Below are positions 17,175 through 25,115 of a DNA stretch of 49,848 nucleotides, piece after piece. The notes below the pieces were generated by a model. The model did no database searches and was not told the origin of the DNA. It saw nothing but the letters and a program-made list of their open reading frames with translations. The DNA lies in contig NZ_LQYA01000101.1 in the NCBI RefSeq assembly GCF_001531445.1, positions 15,454-65,301 on the forward strand. The letters are read 5' to 3'. The position numbers were made by a program, and so were the translations under genes. Source of the stretch: Sporosarcina koreensis (lineage in GTDB: Bacteria > Bacillota > Bacilli > Bacillales_A > Planococcaceae). Each line of letters opens with the position of its first letter. Positions within the stretch are counted from its first letter, which is position 1.

Positions 17175-18146
17175 CTACTGCAGTTCTTTTACGATATTCG
17201 GTGGTGTCTGACCTGTGACGCCGGCCACTAAATTCTCCGCAGCCTTCATAGCCATATCGAACCGAGTATCCTCTGTACAAGAACCGATATGTGGCAGTGT
17301 AATGACATTATCCATTTTCAACAGTGGGTTATTGTTTAGTACAGGCTCGATTTCAAATACATCTAGACCCGCAGCAAGAATTTCCTTGTTTTCCAAAGCA
17401 GCAATCAAAGCGACTTCATCCACCACTTGCCCTCTTGAGCAATTGATGAAAACGGCATCGCGTTTCATGGACTTGAACTGTTCTTGGCCGATTGCATGGT
17501 AAGTCGCCTCCGTTAAAGGCAACATCACCACAACGAAATCGGATTCTTCCAATAAAGCGTTCATATCACGGTACAGAACGCCATACTCCTCTTCCAATTC
17601 CAACTTCCGTGATCTGTTGTGATAAAGAACATTCATCCCAAAACCCAACTTCGCTCTTCTTACCACTTTTTCACCGATACGCCCCAATCCGATAATGCCC
17701 AAAGTGGCATGATGGACATCTTTTCCGAAAAACTCCTGGCTGTCTAAATGATGATTCCACTTACCTTCTTTTACATACTGATTAAACTCCACAATTCTTC
17801 TGGATGTAGCAAGGATCAGCCCAAATACCAGATCTGCAACAGAATCGTCAAGTACGTACGGCGTATGCGTACCAATAACGTTTCTTGCCTTCATCGCCTC
17901 AATATCAAAGCCATCGTAACCAACGGCAATATTGCTGACCACTTTTAACTTAGGAGCATGACCTAGAAAGTCTTCTGTTATCATGCCTTTCGGTGTCATG
18001 ATCCCTTCCACATCCGCTATTTCCTTCCACAATTCACTCTCCGGAATCGGTCCGTTCCCCTTCCAGATTTTATAGTCGCAATGCTCGGCTATGAAGTCTT
18101 CAACCTCTTGCGGAATCGGCTTCGCTATAAATACTTTTGGTTTCAT
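17175..18146 (-). CDS. D-2-hydroxyacid dehydrogenase (glyoxylate/hydroxypyruvate reductase type)
   Basis: This is an NAD(P)-dependent D-isomer-specific 2-hydroxyacid dehydrogenase of about 323 residues. The nucleotide-binding motif is TLGIIGLGRIGEKVVRRA near residue 147. The catalytic Arg is in NCSRGQVVDE, the Glu in GLDVFEIEPV and the His in LPHIGSCTEDTR. This set matches GyaR-type glyoxylate or 2-ketoaldonate reductases. The ATG at 18146 is chosen because GAGGGGG lies 6 bases upstream. It follows the galactonate dehydratase gene closely, so I infer a role in reducing a 2-keto sugar acid or hydroxypyruvate in the same pathway. Confidence 0.88.
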   Translation of the reverse strand: MKPKVFIAKPIPQEVEDFIAEHCDYKIWKGNGPIPESELWKEIADVEGIMTPKGMITEDFLGHAPKLKVVSNIAVGYDGFDIEAMKARNVIGTHTPYVLDDSVADLVFGLILATSRRIVEFNQYVKEGKWNHHLDSQEFFGKDVHHATLGIIGLGRIGEKVVRRAKLGFGMNVLYHNRSRKLELEEEYGVLYRDMNALLEESDFVVVMLPLTEATYHAIGQEQFKSMKRDAVFINCSRGQVVDEVALIAALENKEILAAGLDVFEIEPVLNNNPLLKMDNVITLPHIGSCTEDTRFDMAMKAAENLVAGVTGQTPPNIVKELQ

Positions 18147-18170
18147 ATACATCCCCCTCAAGTTTACCAG

Positions 18171-19322
18171 TTACCATTCAGCAATACTGCCATCCTTATG
18201 TCTCCAAACAGGATTCTTCCAATTATGTCCTTCCTTCGCTTTCTCTCTGACATAATCTTCATCAATCTCAATTCCGAGACCAGGTCCGTGCGGAATGGCG
18301 ACGTAGCCATCTTTATAGTCAAATACGGATTTGTCTGTAATATAGTCTAATAGATCGCTGCCTTGATTGTAGTGGATTCCTAAGCTTTGCTCTTGGATAA
18401 ATGCGTTATGTGAAGTGGCATCCACTTGCAAACAAGCGGCGAGTGCGATTGGACCTAGTGGACAGTGAGGAGCTAATGCAACATCGTACGCTTCCGCCAT
18501 GCTCGCTATTTTCTTCACTTCTGTTATCCCGCCGGCATGGGACAGATCCGGTTGGACAATGTCCACATAACCGTCTTGAAGGATGTTTTTAAAATCCCAG
18601 CGAGAGAACATCCTTTCACCCGTCGCGATCGGGATGGACGTATGATTGGAAATTTCTCTAAACGCCTCTGCATTTTCGGATAATACCGGTTCTTCTATGA
18701 ACATCGGTCTAAACTGCTCCAATTCCTTCGCCAAAACTTTCGCCATCGGTTTATGTACACGCCCATGAAAATCAATGCCAATTCCGACATACTCCCCTAC
18801 CGATTCCCGCACCGCTGCGACTCTTTCAAGTGTCTGGTCAATCTTTTCAAACGTATCAATGTATTGAAGCTCTTCCGTTCCGTTCATCTTCACGGCAGTA
18901 AATCCGGCGTCGACGACTGATTTGGCAGCCGCACCAACATCTGTCGGTCGATCGCCGCCAATCCACGAATAGACTTTGATAGAATCGCGGCATGCGCCTC
19001 CCATCAGTTGATAGATTGGAGTATTAAAATACTTTCCTTTAATATCCCATAACGCCTGGTCGATTCCGGAAATCGCACTCATTAAAATAGGCCCACCCCT
19101 ATAGAAACCGGATCGATAAAGCATATTCCAATGATCCTCGATCCTCATTGGATCCTTGCCAATCATGTATTCCATCAATTCTTCAACACAAGCTTTTACT
19201 GTATGTGCCCTGCCCTCTACGACGGGCTCCCCCCAACCAACGATTCCTTCGTCGGTTTCTATTTTCAAGAACAGCCATCTTGGAGGTACCAGGAATAATT
19301 CATAGCCAGTAATTTTCATCAT
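18171..19322 (-). CDS. dgoD: D-galactonate dehydratase
   Basis: This enolase-superfamily enzyme of the mandelate racemase branch (383 aa) removes water from D-galactonate to give 2-dehydro-3-deoxy-D-galactonate. Family-typical strings include [51 protein letters not shown] (metal Asp) and [14 protein letters not shown] (metal Glu). [12 protein letters not shown] (metal Glu), [10 protein letters not shown] and [14 protein letters not shown] (catalytic His) complete the set. This strongly resembles DgoD. Other acid-sugar dehydratases are close relatives, but the kinase and aldolase in the operon support galactonate. Confidence 0.9.
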   Translation of the reverse strand: MMKITGYELFLVPPRWLFLKIETDEGIVGWGEPVVEGRAHTVKACVEELMEYMIGKDPMRIEDHWNMLYRSGFYRGGPILMSAISGIDQALWDIKGKYFNTPIYQLMGGACRDSIKVYSWIGGDRPTDVGAAAKSVVDAGFTAVKMNGTEELQYIDTFEKIDQTLERVAAVRESVGEYVGIGIDFHGRVHKPMAKVLAKELEQFRPMFIEEPVLSENAEAFREISNHTSIPIATGERMFSRWDFKNILQDGYVDIVQPDLSHAGGITEVKKIASMAEAYDVALAPHCPLGPIALAACLQVDATSHNAFIQEQSLGIHYNQGSDLLDYITDKSVFDYKDGYVAIPHGPGLGIEIDEDYVREKAKEGHNWKNPVWRHKDGSIAEW

Positions 19323-19331
19323 GCTGCCCCC

Positions 19332-20807
19332 TTAAGAATTCTTCATGATTTTTTTCGTGAACAGTGGTGTGAACAAAGTGATGACCGCGATTGATAACAA
19401 GACGACAGTAATCGGCCTCGTATAGAAGATGCTTAAATCACCTTGAGACATCACTAACGCTCTTCTTAGATTACTTTCCATCATCGGTCCTAAAATCAGC
19501 CCTAAAATGACAGGCGAGGCTGGAATTTCAAACTTTTTAAAGAAATATCCGACTACCCCTGCAATAAACATGACAACTACATCGAAATAATTATTTCCCA
19601 GAGAATAAGCACCAACAACACAAAGCATTATGATAAGCGGCGTCAAAATCGTTTTAGGGATAAGCAGGACCTTTGTAAAGAAACGGATTCCCAATAGCCC
19701 GAAAACCAATAACAACACGTTTGCCAAGAGCATTCCGACAAATAATGTGTAGACGATAGGACCATTGGATTCAAATAGCATCGGTCCCGGTTGAAGACCT
19801 TGAACCATTAAAGCTCCAAGCAGGACAGCCGTTACAGCATCGCCCGGGATGCCCAATGTTAAAAGTGGAATCATCGCACCGCCTGTCACACTGTTCCCCG
19901 CGGCTTCTGGCGCTGCAACTCCACGCATGTCCCCTTTGCCAAATTCATCTTTATTTTTCGCAAAGCGTTTTGCTTCATTATAGGCGACGAAAGCAGCAAT
20001 ATCTGCACCTGCACCCGGAATCATTCCTGTGAACGTCCCAATTCCTGCAGAACGAAGAATTGTGCCAATCAATCCTTTAAACTCTACCCACTTCAGCTTC
20101 ACTTTTTCAATAACAACGTTGACCCTCTTTTCAACGAAGATATCTTCCATTGATTTAAAAGCCTCCGAAAGCGCAAAGAGACCGATCATGATCGGAATAA
20201 AACCGATGCCAGTCGTCATTTCAGGCATCCCAAAGGTGAATCGGGGAAAGCCTCCAATCGGATCCAACCCGATTGTCGCAATTAACAGCCCTAATGTACC
20301 GGCCATCAAGCCTTTGACGATTGACTTTCCAGCGATACTTGACACGATTGATAGCCCGAACAATGCCAAAGCAAAGGATTCCGGCGCGCTGAACTTCAAT
20401 GCAAAACTAGCTAATTGAGGTGCAACTAAAATTAATACAAGAACACTTATTATTCCGCCGATAGCACACGACAAAGTGGAAATGGTCAACGCTTTATGCG
20501 CCTGCCCTTTCTGGGTCAGCGGATAGCCATCCATCACAGTAGCAGCAGAAGCGGGGGTTCCTGGTGTATTGATCAATATTGCGGTCAAAGATCCCCCGTA
20601 CACCGATCCGAAATAGACGCCGATCAGCAATAAGATTCCTGGCACAGGTTCCATTCCAAACGTTAACGGCAACATGAGAGCCACTCCCATTGTTGACGTC
20701 AAGCCGGGCAGAGAGCCGATGATGATTCCCAATATGGTCCCGAAAGTTAGGAATAACAGTACTTCCCACTGAAATACATTAACTAGCCCTTCTAGTAATA
20801 AATTCAT
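19332..20807 (-). CDS. Tripartite tricarboxylate transporter large membrane subunit (TctA family)
   Basis: This 491-residue membrane protein of the TctA family has the signature GSLPGLTSTMGVALMLPLTF near residue 30 and the related repeat GMIPGAGADIAAFVAYNEAKR near 255. About a dozen hydrophobic segments follow one another. The ATG at 20807 has GGGAGGGGACAG upstream, whereas the ATG at 20843 would lie inside the TctB gene without a site. It works with the TctB and TctC proteins encoded just upstream. TctA systems usually import di- and tricarboxylates; here the operon points to a sugar acid, probably D-galactonate. Confidence 0.92.
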   Translation of the reverse strand: MNLLLEGLVNVFQWEVLLFLTFGTILGIIIGSLPGLTSTMGVALMLPLTFGMEPVPGILLLIGVYFGSVYGGSLTAILINTPGTPASAATVMDGYPLTQKGQAHKALTISTLSCAIGGIISVLVLILVAPQLASFALKFSAPESFALALFGLSIVSSIAGKSIVKGLMAGTLGLLIATIGLDPIGGFPRFTFGMPEMTTGIGFIPIMIGLFALSEAFKSMEDIFVEKRVNVVIEKVKLKWVEFKGLIGTILRSAGIGTFTGMIPGAGADIAAFVAYNEAKRFAKNKDEFGKGDMRGVAAPEAAGNSVTGGAMIPLLTLGIPGDAVTAVLLGALMVQGLQPGPMLFESNGPIVYTLFVGMLLANVLLLVFGLLGIRFFTKVLLIPKTILTPLIIMLCVVGAYSLGNNYFDVVVMFIAGVVGYFFKKFEIPASPVILGLILGPMMESNLRRALVMSQGDLSIFYTRPITVVLLSIAVITLFTPLFTKKIMKNS

Positions 20808-20823
20808 CTCTGTCCCCTCCCGA

Positions 20824-21267
20824 CTATAAGAATAATGAACCACTTGGAATTTGAACTTTTAACAGCAACTCGAAAACTACGTAGACAAAAAGTAAAGCGC
20901 CTACAGGAACACTGACCAAAGTCAGGATACTGCGTATTTTAGAAAACAGCAAAAGCGCTACTAGCGTCAACGCAGTGGATATGTAAAAACCGACATACGG
21001 CATCACGACAATATAGAGACAAACAATTCCCATCGACAGTAAAGCGAACAAGAATGTTTTCTCCTTTTTAACTTCCTTATTTTTGTCAAGAATCCCCTGG
21101 ATAAAGAGAATCAATCCGAATACTACTAACAGTCCGCAATAAATTCTCGGTAAAAATGCCGGACCAGTTTCAGTATTGTTCAGTTTCGGAAAGTCCATTG
21201 TCAAAAAGTAAAAGAACCCGCCTATGAAAATTGAAACGATTCCACTCGTAATATGCGGAACTTTCAT
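20824..21267 (-). CDS. Tripartite tricarboxylate transporter small membrane subunit (TctB family)
   Basis: The protein has 147 residues with four predicted membrane helices, as is normal for TctB: one near residues 9-26, one near 40-60 (IYCGLLVVFGLILFIQGI), and two more in the C-terminal half. The order TctC, TctB, TctA on one strand is the usual arrangement. It is separated from the TctC gene by an intrinsic terminator hairpin. Confidence 0.85.
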   Translation of the reverse strand: MKVPHITSGIVSIFIGGFFYFLTMDFPKLNNTETGPAFLPRIYCGLLVVFGLILFIQGILDKNKEVKKEKTFLFALLSMGIVCLYIVVMPYVGFYISTALTLVALLLFSKIRSILTLVSVPVGALLFVYVVFELLLKVQIPSGSLFL

Positions 21268-21307
21268 CGGTTACACCCCTTTTTCATTTTAACGATGTTG
21301 AAAAAAT

Positions 21308-21331
21308 AAAGATTGGGAAATCCCAATCTTT
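21308..21331 (-). terminator. Intra-operon terminator after the binding-protein gene
   Basis: AAAGATTGGG and CCCAATCTTT form a perfect 10-pair stem with a 4-base loop, followed on the minus strand by ATTTTTTC. It lies 12 bases after the TctC-type stop. Such partial terminators raise binding-protein output above that of the membrane subunits. Confidence 0.85.
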
Positions 21332-21342
21332 ATTTTCGATCT

Positions 21343-22341
21343 TTATTTGCCGCTTAAGCCTAATTCTGCGAACATTTCTTTATAGTAATTGTAGTTTTCA
21401 TCCATAAAGGAAGTAAACTCTTTGGAACTTTTCAACTCAATGCCAAGACCGTTGCTGCTCATGAATTTCTGGAAGTTCTCTTCTTTAGCCGCTTTGAGGA
21501 AAGCATCTTCTAAAATTGCTACAATTTCATCCGGTGTATCTTTAGGTACCGTAATTCCTCTCCATGTTGCAATTGTTTCACTTTCAAGTCCCGCTTCTGT
21601 AAACGTTGGAACATCCGGAATGATGTCAGATCGTTTGTCAGACATAACTGCAAGTGTCTTCAGAGTCCCTGCATCCAAATGTGTTTTCACTTCTGCAGGA
21701 CTCACTGTAACTGCGTCAACATGACCACCAACTAAAGCTGTTACAGCTGGTGCTGCCCCTTCAAATGGAACATGGTTCAATTCGATACCTGCATTTTTCG
21801 CCAAGCTTTCAGCTGCCACGTGCCAAATAGATCCTGAACCAGCATTACCGACGTTCAATTCGCCTGGATGTGCTTTTGCGTAAGCGATGAAGCCATCCAA
21901 CGTATCATAAGGTGCATCAGCAGGAACTGTTAATGCAGCAGGATCCAAGTTGATCATCGCTACCGCTTTCATTTGATCTTGATTTAGTGAAGAAACGCCC
22001 ATATGCTCCAACATTGTCAACTCCGCAATAACCATTGTAGCTGTGTAACCATCCGGATTCGCATTCGCGCCTTCAGTCATACCAACTGACCCGCTTCCGC
22101 CCGGTTTATTTACAACACCGACTGGTTGCCCCAAATGCTTTTCAACATCTGCAGCTAACGCTCTAGCAGCTGCATCCGTTCCGCCGCCAGCTGAAGTAGG
22201 TGAAATCAGTGTAATCGCTTTTTTAGGGAATTCATCTTTCCCACCTGCACCGTCAGAGTTGTCTTTTCCACATCCTGCAATTGCTAAAAGCAAAACAGCA
22301 ACGATTGCAAATGCGCTATATTTCATATACTTTTTCATCAT
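21343..22341 (-). CDS. Tripartite tricarboxylate transporter substrate-binding lipoprotein (TctC/Bug family)
   Basis: This 332-residue lipoprotein has lipobox LLAIAGC at about residue 24. The Bug-family pattern is clear: KAITLISPTSAGGGTDAAARALA near the N-terminus, LGQPVGVVNKPGGSGSVG near 70, and AGSGSIWHVAAESLAKNAGI in the second lobe. It captures the substrate outside the membrane and presents it to the TctAB pair. Bug proteins bind small carboxylates. The operon suggests D-galactonate, which would be an unusual ligand. Confidence 0.92.
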   Translation of the reverse strand: MMKKYMKYSAFAIVAVLLLAIAGCGKDNSDGAGGKDEFPKKAITLISPTSAGGGTDAAARALAADVEKHLGQPVGVVNKPGGSGSVGMTEGANANPDGYTATMVIAELTMLEHMGVSSLNQDQMKAVAMINLDPAALTVPADAPYDTLDGFIAYAKAHPGELNVGNAGSGSIWHVAAESLAKNAGIELNHVPFEGAAPAVTALVGGHVDAVTVSPAEVKTHLDAGTLKTLAVMSDKRSDIIPDVPTFTEAGLESETIATWRGITVPKDTPDEIVAILEDAFLKAAKEENFQKFMSSNGLGIELKSSKEFTSFMDENYNYYKEMFAELGLSGK

Positions 22342-22380
22342 AGTTCCTCCTTGAATTCTAATGATCTTTGTAGTTCCCTA

Positions 22381-23379
22381 CTAGTTTTTGAACATTTTCT
22401 TGGCAATTTCTTGCGCGCCAATCACGAGCGAGTATTCAACTTGCAAGTCATCAGCCTCTATCACTGACCATTTCGTGCTCATTTGATTCAACAGATATGC
22501 AAAAGATTGTCTCAATGGATTGGTTCCACCAACTACAATCCATTCAACATCCCCAATTCCTTCAACACTGCCCAGAAGCGCTTGGATATCATCATAGATG
22601 ACTGAACCGACAAAGTAGTTAGCCCTTTCATTATCCGTCAGATCTGCAAACAGCTGTAGCAATCGAATGTGATAGAAGCTTCTTGTCAGTCCATACTTTT
22701 TGGCAGCTTCAAACCCTTTGATAAGCATATCTTTATCAACTGACTGAACTAATTTCGGACTGATGGAATCAGAAAGTATCGTTTCTTTCTGCATGGCCAT
22801 AAGTGTCTCTCCACCTAAAGTGGATAGGCAAGAAGATAGTGACTGATCCCGATCAACAATGACAAATTTTGTATGGGATCCTGGCAAGACTAAAATCCCT
22901 TTGCCATGCAAATCCAATTGTTTCATTAAGCCGATGGATTCCACTTCTTCCCCGCGCATAACATCAAATTGATTGATCATTTCAACTGGATGATCATCCG
23001 TTACGCCATTTCTCATTCCTGGAACAAAAATACAAGGTATGTCGTAAAACTCTTTCAATGCAACAACCTTGGAGTTTCTTACAAAATCCTCTACTGCCAC
23101 GGGGGCTAAAATATGAGGTATTTCGTAAAGCCCCAAATTTGACGTTATCATACCGGAAGCGACTATATATTCTATATCTGAAGCTTCGAGATGATTTCGT
23201 TTTAGCAAATATCCTAATCCGGTGTGCAGATGACTTTTCAGCTCGTCATTATGGCCATCAATCGCAGTATTCCTGACGCCTATCCGCACTTTCTCGATAT
23301 CTTTAATTTGATTTGTTCCCTTGTCGATCAATCTGATTCTTGAATTGGTCGTACCAGAGTCAATAAGTATGGCAAACAC
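22381..23379 (-). CDS. dgoK: 2-dehydro-3-deoxygalactonokinase
   Basis: This DgoK-family sugar kinase (ASKHA fold) phosphorylates 2-dehydro-3-deoxygalactonate at C6. It begins FAILIDSGTTNSRIRLID, the phosphate-1 loop, and contains GMITSNLGLYEIPHI, HTKFVIVD (phosphate-2 region) and WIVVGGTNPL near the C-terminus. I prefer the GTG at 23379: GGTGAT precedes it, it opens directly into the kinase fold, and it leaves 22 bases after the aldolase stop. An ATG at 23421 or 23496 would add residues that overlap the aldolase gene. Confidence 0.87.
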   Translation of the reverse strand: MFAILIDSGTTNSRIRLIDKGTNQIKDIEKVRIGVRNTAIDGHNDELKSHLHTGLGYLLKRNHLEASDIEYIVASGMITSNLGLYEIPHILAPVAVEDFVRNSKVVALKEFYDIPCIFVPGMRNGVTDDHPVEMINQFDVMRGEEVESIGLMKQLDLHGKGILVLPGSHTKFVIVDRDQSLSSCLSTLGGETLMAMQKETILSDSISPKLVQSVDKDMLIKGFEAAKKYGLTRSFYHIRLLQLFADLTDNERANYFVGSVIYDDIQALLGSVEGIGDVEWIVVGGTNPLRQSFAYLLNQMSTKWSVIEADDLQVEYSLVIGAQEIAKKMFKN

Positions 23380-23401
23380 TCTATCACCGCATTTCTGTTT
23401 T

Positions 23402-24043
23402 TCATCTGGATGTACGCGCATTAGTGGCAATTTCAACAAAGTGGAATGCACGCCGTTCAATTTCTTCAAAATTTCCCTTTTTAACCACTTCGTCATCGAC
23501 TAACGAGCTTCCTACACCGAGCGATGTAGCGCCAGCTTCCAAATAATCCTTCGCATTCTCCAGCGAGATGCCGCCAACAGCCATGGTTTGAATGAAAGGC
23601 AATGGACCTTTAAGGTCTGTCAGAAATGCGGGACCAAGTTTACGAATCGGAAATATTTTAACCATTTTAGCTCCATATTCATAGGCAGTTAATGCCTCAG
23701 TCGGAGTGAAAACCCCAGGAATTAAAGGCACATCATATCGATTAGCTGCTTCGATTGTCTTTCGGTTCAACGTAGGTGCTAGCAAAAAGCTTGCTCCTGC
23801 CATAATTGAGAGAACTGCCGTTTCGGAATCCAATACGGTACCCGCCCCAATTATCAAATCGGGGTAAAGCGCTTTCAACTCCTCTATACCTTTCAACGCT
23901 CCAGGCGTATTCATCGTCACTTCAACCATGCGAATTCCGCCTTTGTATAAGCTGTTGACGGTAGAAAGTAAGTTCTCCGTAGATTCTGCACGAATAATGG
24001 AAACAATCTTTTCTTCGGAAATCCTGTCTATGACCGATTTCAA
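23402..24043 (-). CDS. dgoA: 2-dehydro-3-deoxy-6-phosphogalactonate (KDPGal/KDPG) aldolase
   Basis: This class I aldolase of the KDPG/KHG family (213 aa) splits the phosphorylated keto acid to pyruvate and glyceraldehyde 3-phosphate. Key parts are IVSIIRAES (active-site Arg region), MVEVTMNTPGAL with the catalytic Glu, LIGAGTVLDSETA and MVKIFPIRKLGPAFLTDLKGPLPFI with the Schiff-base Lys. A TTG start at 24043 is supported by GAGAGGGGTGA 6 bases upstream and by family length. It is the first gene of the operon, directly behind two operator repeats and a strong promoter. Confidence 0.9.
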   Translation of the reverse strand: MKSVIDRISEEKIVSIIRAESTENLLSTVNSLYKGGIRMVEVTMNTPGALKGIEELKALYPDLIIGAGTVLDSETAVLSIMAGASFLLAPTLNRKTIEAANRYDVPLIPGVFTPTEALTAYEYGAKMVKIFPIRKLGPAFLTDLKGPLPFIQTMAVGGISLENAKDYLEAGATSLGVGSSLVDDEVVKKGNFEEIERRAFHFVEIATNARTSR

Positions 24044-24057
24044 ATTTTCACCCCTCT

Positions 24058-24087
24058 CGTTCCTTAATGAGGAACGCCGTTTCATTA
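24058..24087 (-). promoter_or_regulatory. Operator repeat 1 of the galactonate operon
   Basis: Three half-sites lie in order: CGTTCC, seven bases, GGAACG, one base, CGTTTC, then ATTA. The second and third half-sites form a 13-base near palindrome. It lies between the promoter and the aldolase start and matches the copy at 24105-24134 closely. I infer IclR-family repressor binding. Confidence 0.75.
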
Positions 24088-24104
24088 ATAGTGCATTTTT
24101 TAGT

Positions 24105-24134
24105 CGTTCCTTAATAAGGAACGACGTTCCATTA
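24105..24134 (-). promoter_or_regulatory. Operator repeat 2 of the galactonate operon
   Basis: CGTTCCTTAATAAGGAACG is a perfect 19-base palindrome, and GGAACGACGTTCC overlapping it is a perfect 13-base palindrome. The pattern repeats at 24058, 47 bases away. It begins about 8 bases downstream of the predicted start of transcription, a position that would block polymerase. Confidence 0.8.
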
Positions 24135-24148
24135 CAATGCATGTCTTA

Positions 24149-24178
24149 ATTATAAGGCGAAAACAAAAACAAAGTCAA
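24149..24178 (-). promoter_or_regulatory. Promoter of the galactonate operon
   Basis: On the minus strand TTGACT (-35) and a perfect TATAAT (-10) are 18 bases apart. Transcription would start near 24142 and run into both operator repeats. It lies in the gap after the iclR-type gene. Confidence 0.85.
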
Positions 24179-24192
24179 TTCAAGATTTACAC

Positions 24193-24966
24193 TTAGAGAG
24201 CCTTTCCGCCCAACATTTTAGAAATTTCCAGGGAAGTATGTAAAACTTCTGCAGCCATAGCGCTTAGCTTCTCTTCAGTTACTCTCATAATCGGGCCTGC
24301 AACACTGATACCTGCAACAACCTCACCCTTTGCGTTCAAGATGGGAGCAGCCGCACATTTAATGCCCAATTCATGTTCTTCATCATCAATCGAATACCCT
24401 CTGTTTCGGATTTCTTCCAGATGAGGCAATAGGGTCTCAATATCAACGATCGTCTTATGGGTGAAACCTACCAAACCTTTATCCTCAACAATTTCAAGAA
24501 TGTCTTGTTCCGGTAAATATGCAAGAATCGCTTTACCGACCCCTGTGCAATGCATCGGGGCACGTTTTCCAATATTGGAGAACATGCGGATTGTAGCAGA
24601 GCTTTCAATTTTATCGATATAGACGATCTCACTTTTTTCTCGAATGACTAAATGGGCCGTTTCTCCCGTCTTTTCAGCCAATTGTCGAAGATGGCTTGAC
24701 GCTACATCGCGTAAGTCGATATGATCGGATACCGTTTGACCGAACTCGATCAATTTCAGACCTAACCGATATTTTTGGTTCTCCGAATCTTGTTGAACAA
24801 ACCCTTTCTTCAATAGCGACATTAATAACCGGTGGATTGTGCTTTTAGAGACATTTAATTCAGCAGCTAACTCAGTAACTCCTAAACCCTTTGGCTCCTC
24901 TTTTAAAATCTCTAGTATGATCAATGCACGATCTACCGATTGGACCGTGACAACTTCATTTTTCAT
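24193..24966 (-). CDS. IclR-family transcriptional regulator
   Basis: This 257-residue regulator has an N-terminal winged helix (VDRALIILEILKEEPKGLGVTELAAELNVSKSTIHRLLMSL, given here only as residues about 10-48). A C-terminal IclR effector domain follows, with typical TGETAHLVIREKSEIVYID, MHCTGVGKAILAYLPE and GIKCAAAPI. The ligand is probably galactonate or a keto-deoxy derivative. It lies directly upstream of the operon on the same strand. Its own leader holds a third copy of the operator architecture, so it should repress itself and the operon. Confidence 0.93.
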   Translation of the reverse strand: MKNEVVTVQSVDRALIILEILKEEPKGLGVTELAAELNVSKSTIHRLLMSLLKKGFVQQDSENQKYRLGLKLIEFGQTVSDHIDLRDVASSHLRQLAEKTGETAHLVIREKSEIVYIDKIESSATIRMFSNIGKRAPMHCTGVGKAILAYLPEQDILEIVEDKGLVGFTHKTIVDIETLLPHLEEIRNRGYSIDDEEHELGIKCAAAPILNAKGEVVAGISVAGPIMRVTEEKLSAMAAEVLHTSLEISKMLGGKAL

Positions 24967-24980
24967 TCAAACCCTCCCAC

Positions 24981-25006
24981 TGTTCCGTAGTACAGAACAT
25001 TGTTCT
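24981..25006 (-). promoter_or_regulatory. Operator in the iclR-type gene leader
   Basis: TGTTCC, seven bases, AGAACA, one base, TGTTCT reproduces the half-site order and spacing of the two galactonate operators. AGAACATTGTTCT is a perfect 13-base palindrome. It lies between the -10 box and the ribosome binding site, which indicates autoregulation. Confidence 0.7.
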
Positions 25007-25014
25007 TTAGGTTG

Positions 25015-25042
25015 ATTATACTAAAGTTTTACACAAAAACAA
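25015..25042 (-). promoter_or_regulatory. Promoter of the iclR-type gene
   Basis: TATAAT stands at 25015-25020 on the minus strand with a TTGTTT -35 candidate 16 bases upstream. The operator overlaps the start region. Confidence 0.6.
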
Positions 25043-25115
25043 CAAGCAGCAGTTATATGGGAGTTGTGAAACCAAACGTTGCCTCTCGGTCAATATAAAA
25101 CGATGTCAGACACTC

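Noticed and set aside
16159..25115. Horizontal-transfer island with integrase or insertion sequence around the galactonate operon
   Set aside because: No integrase, transposase, tRNA or flanking direct repeat was seen; base and codon use look like the neighbours by eye.
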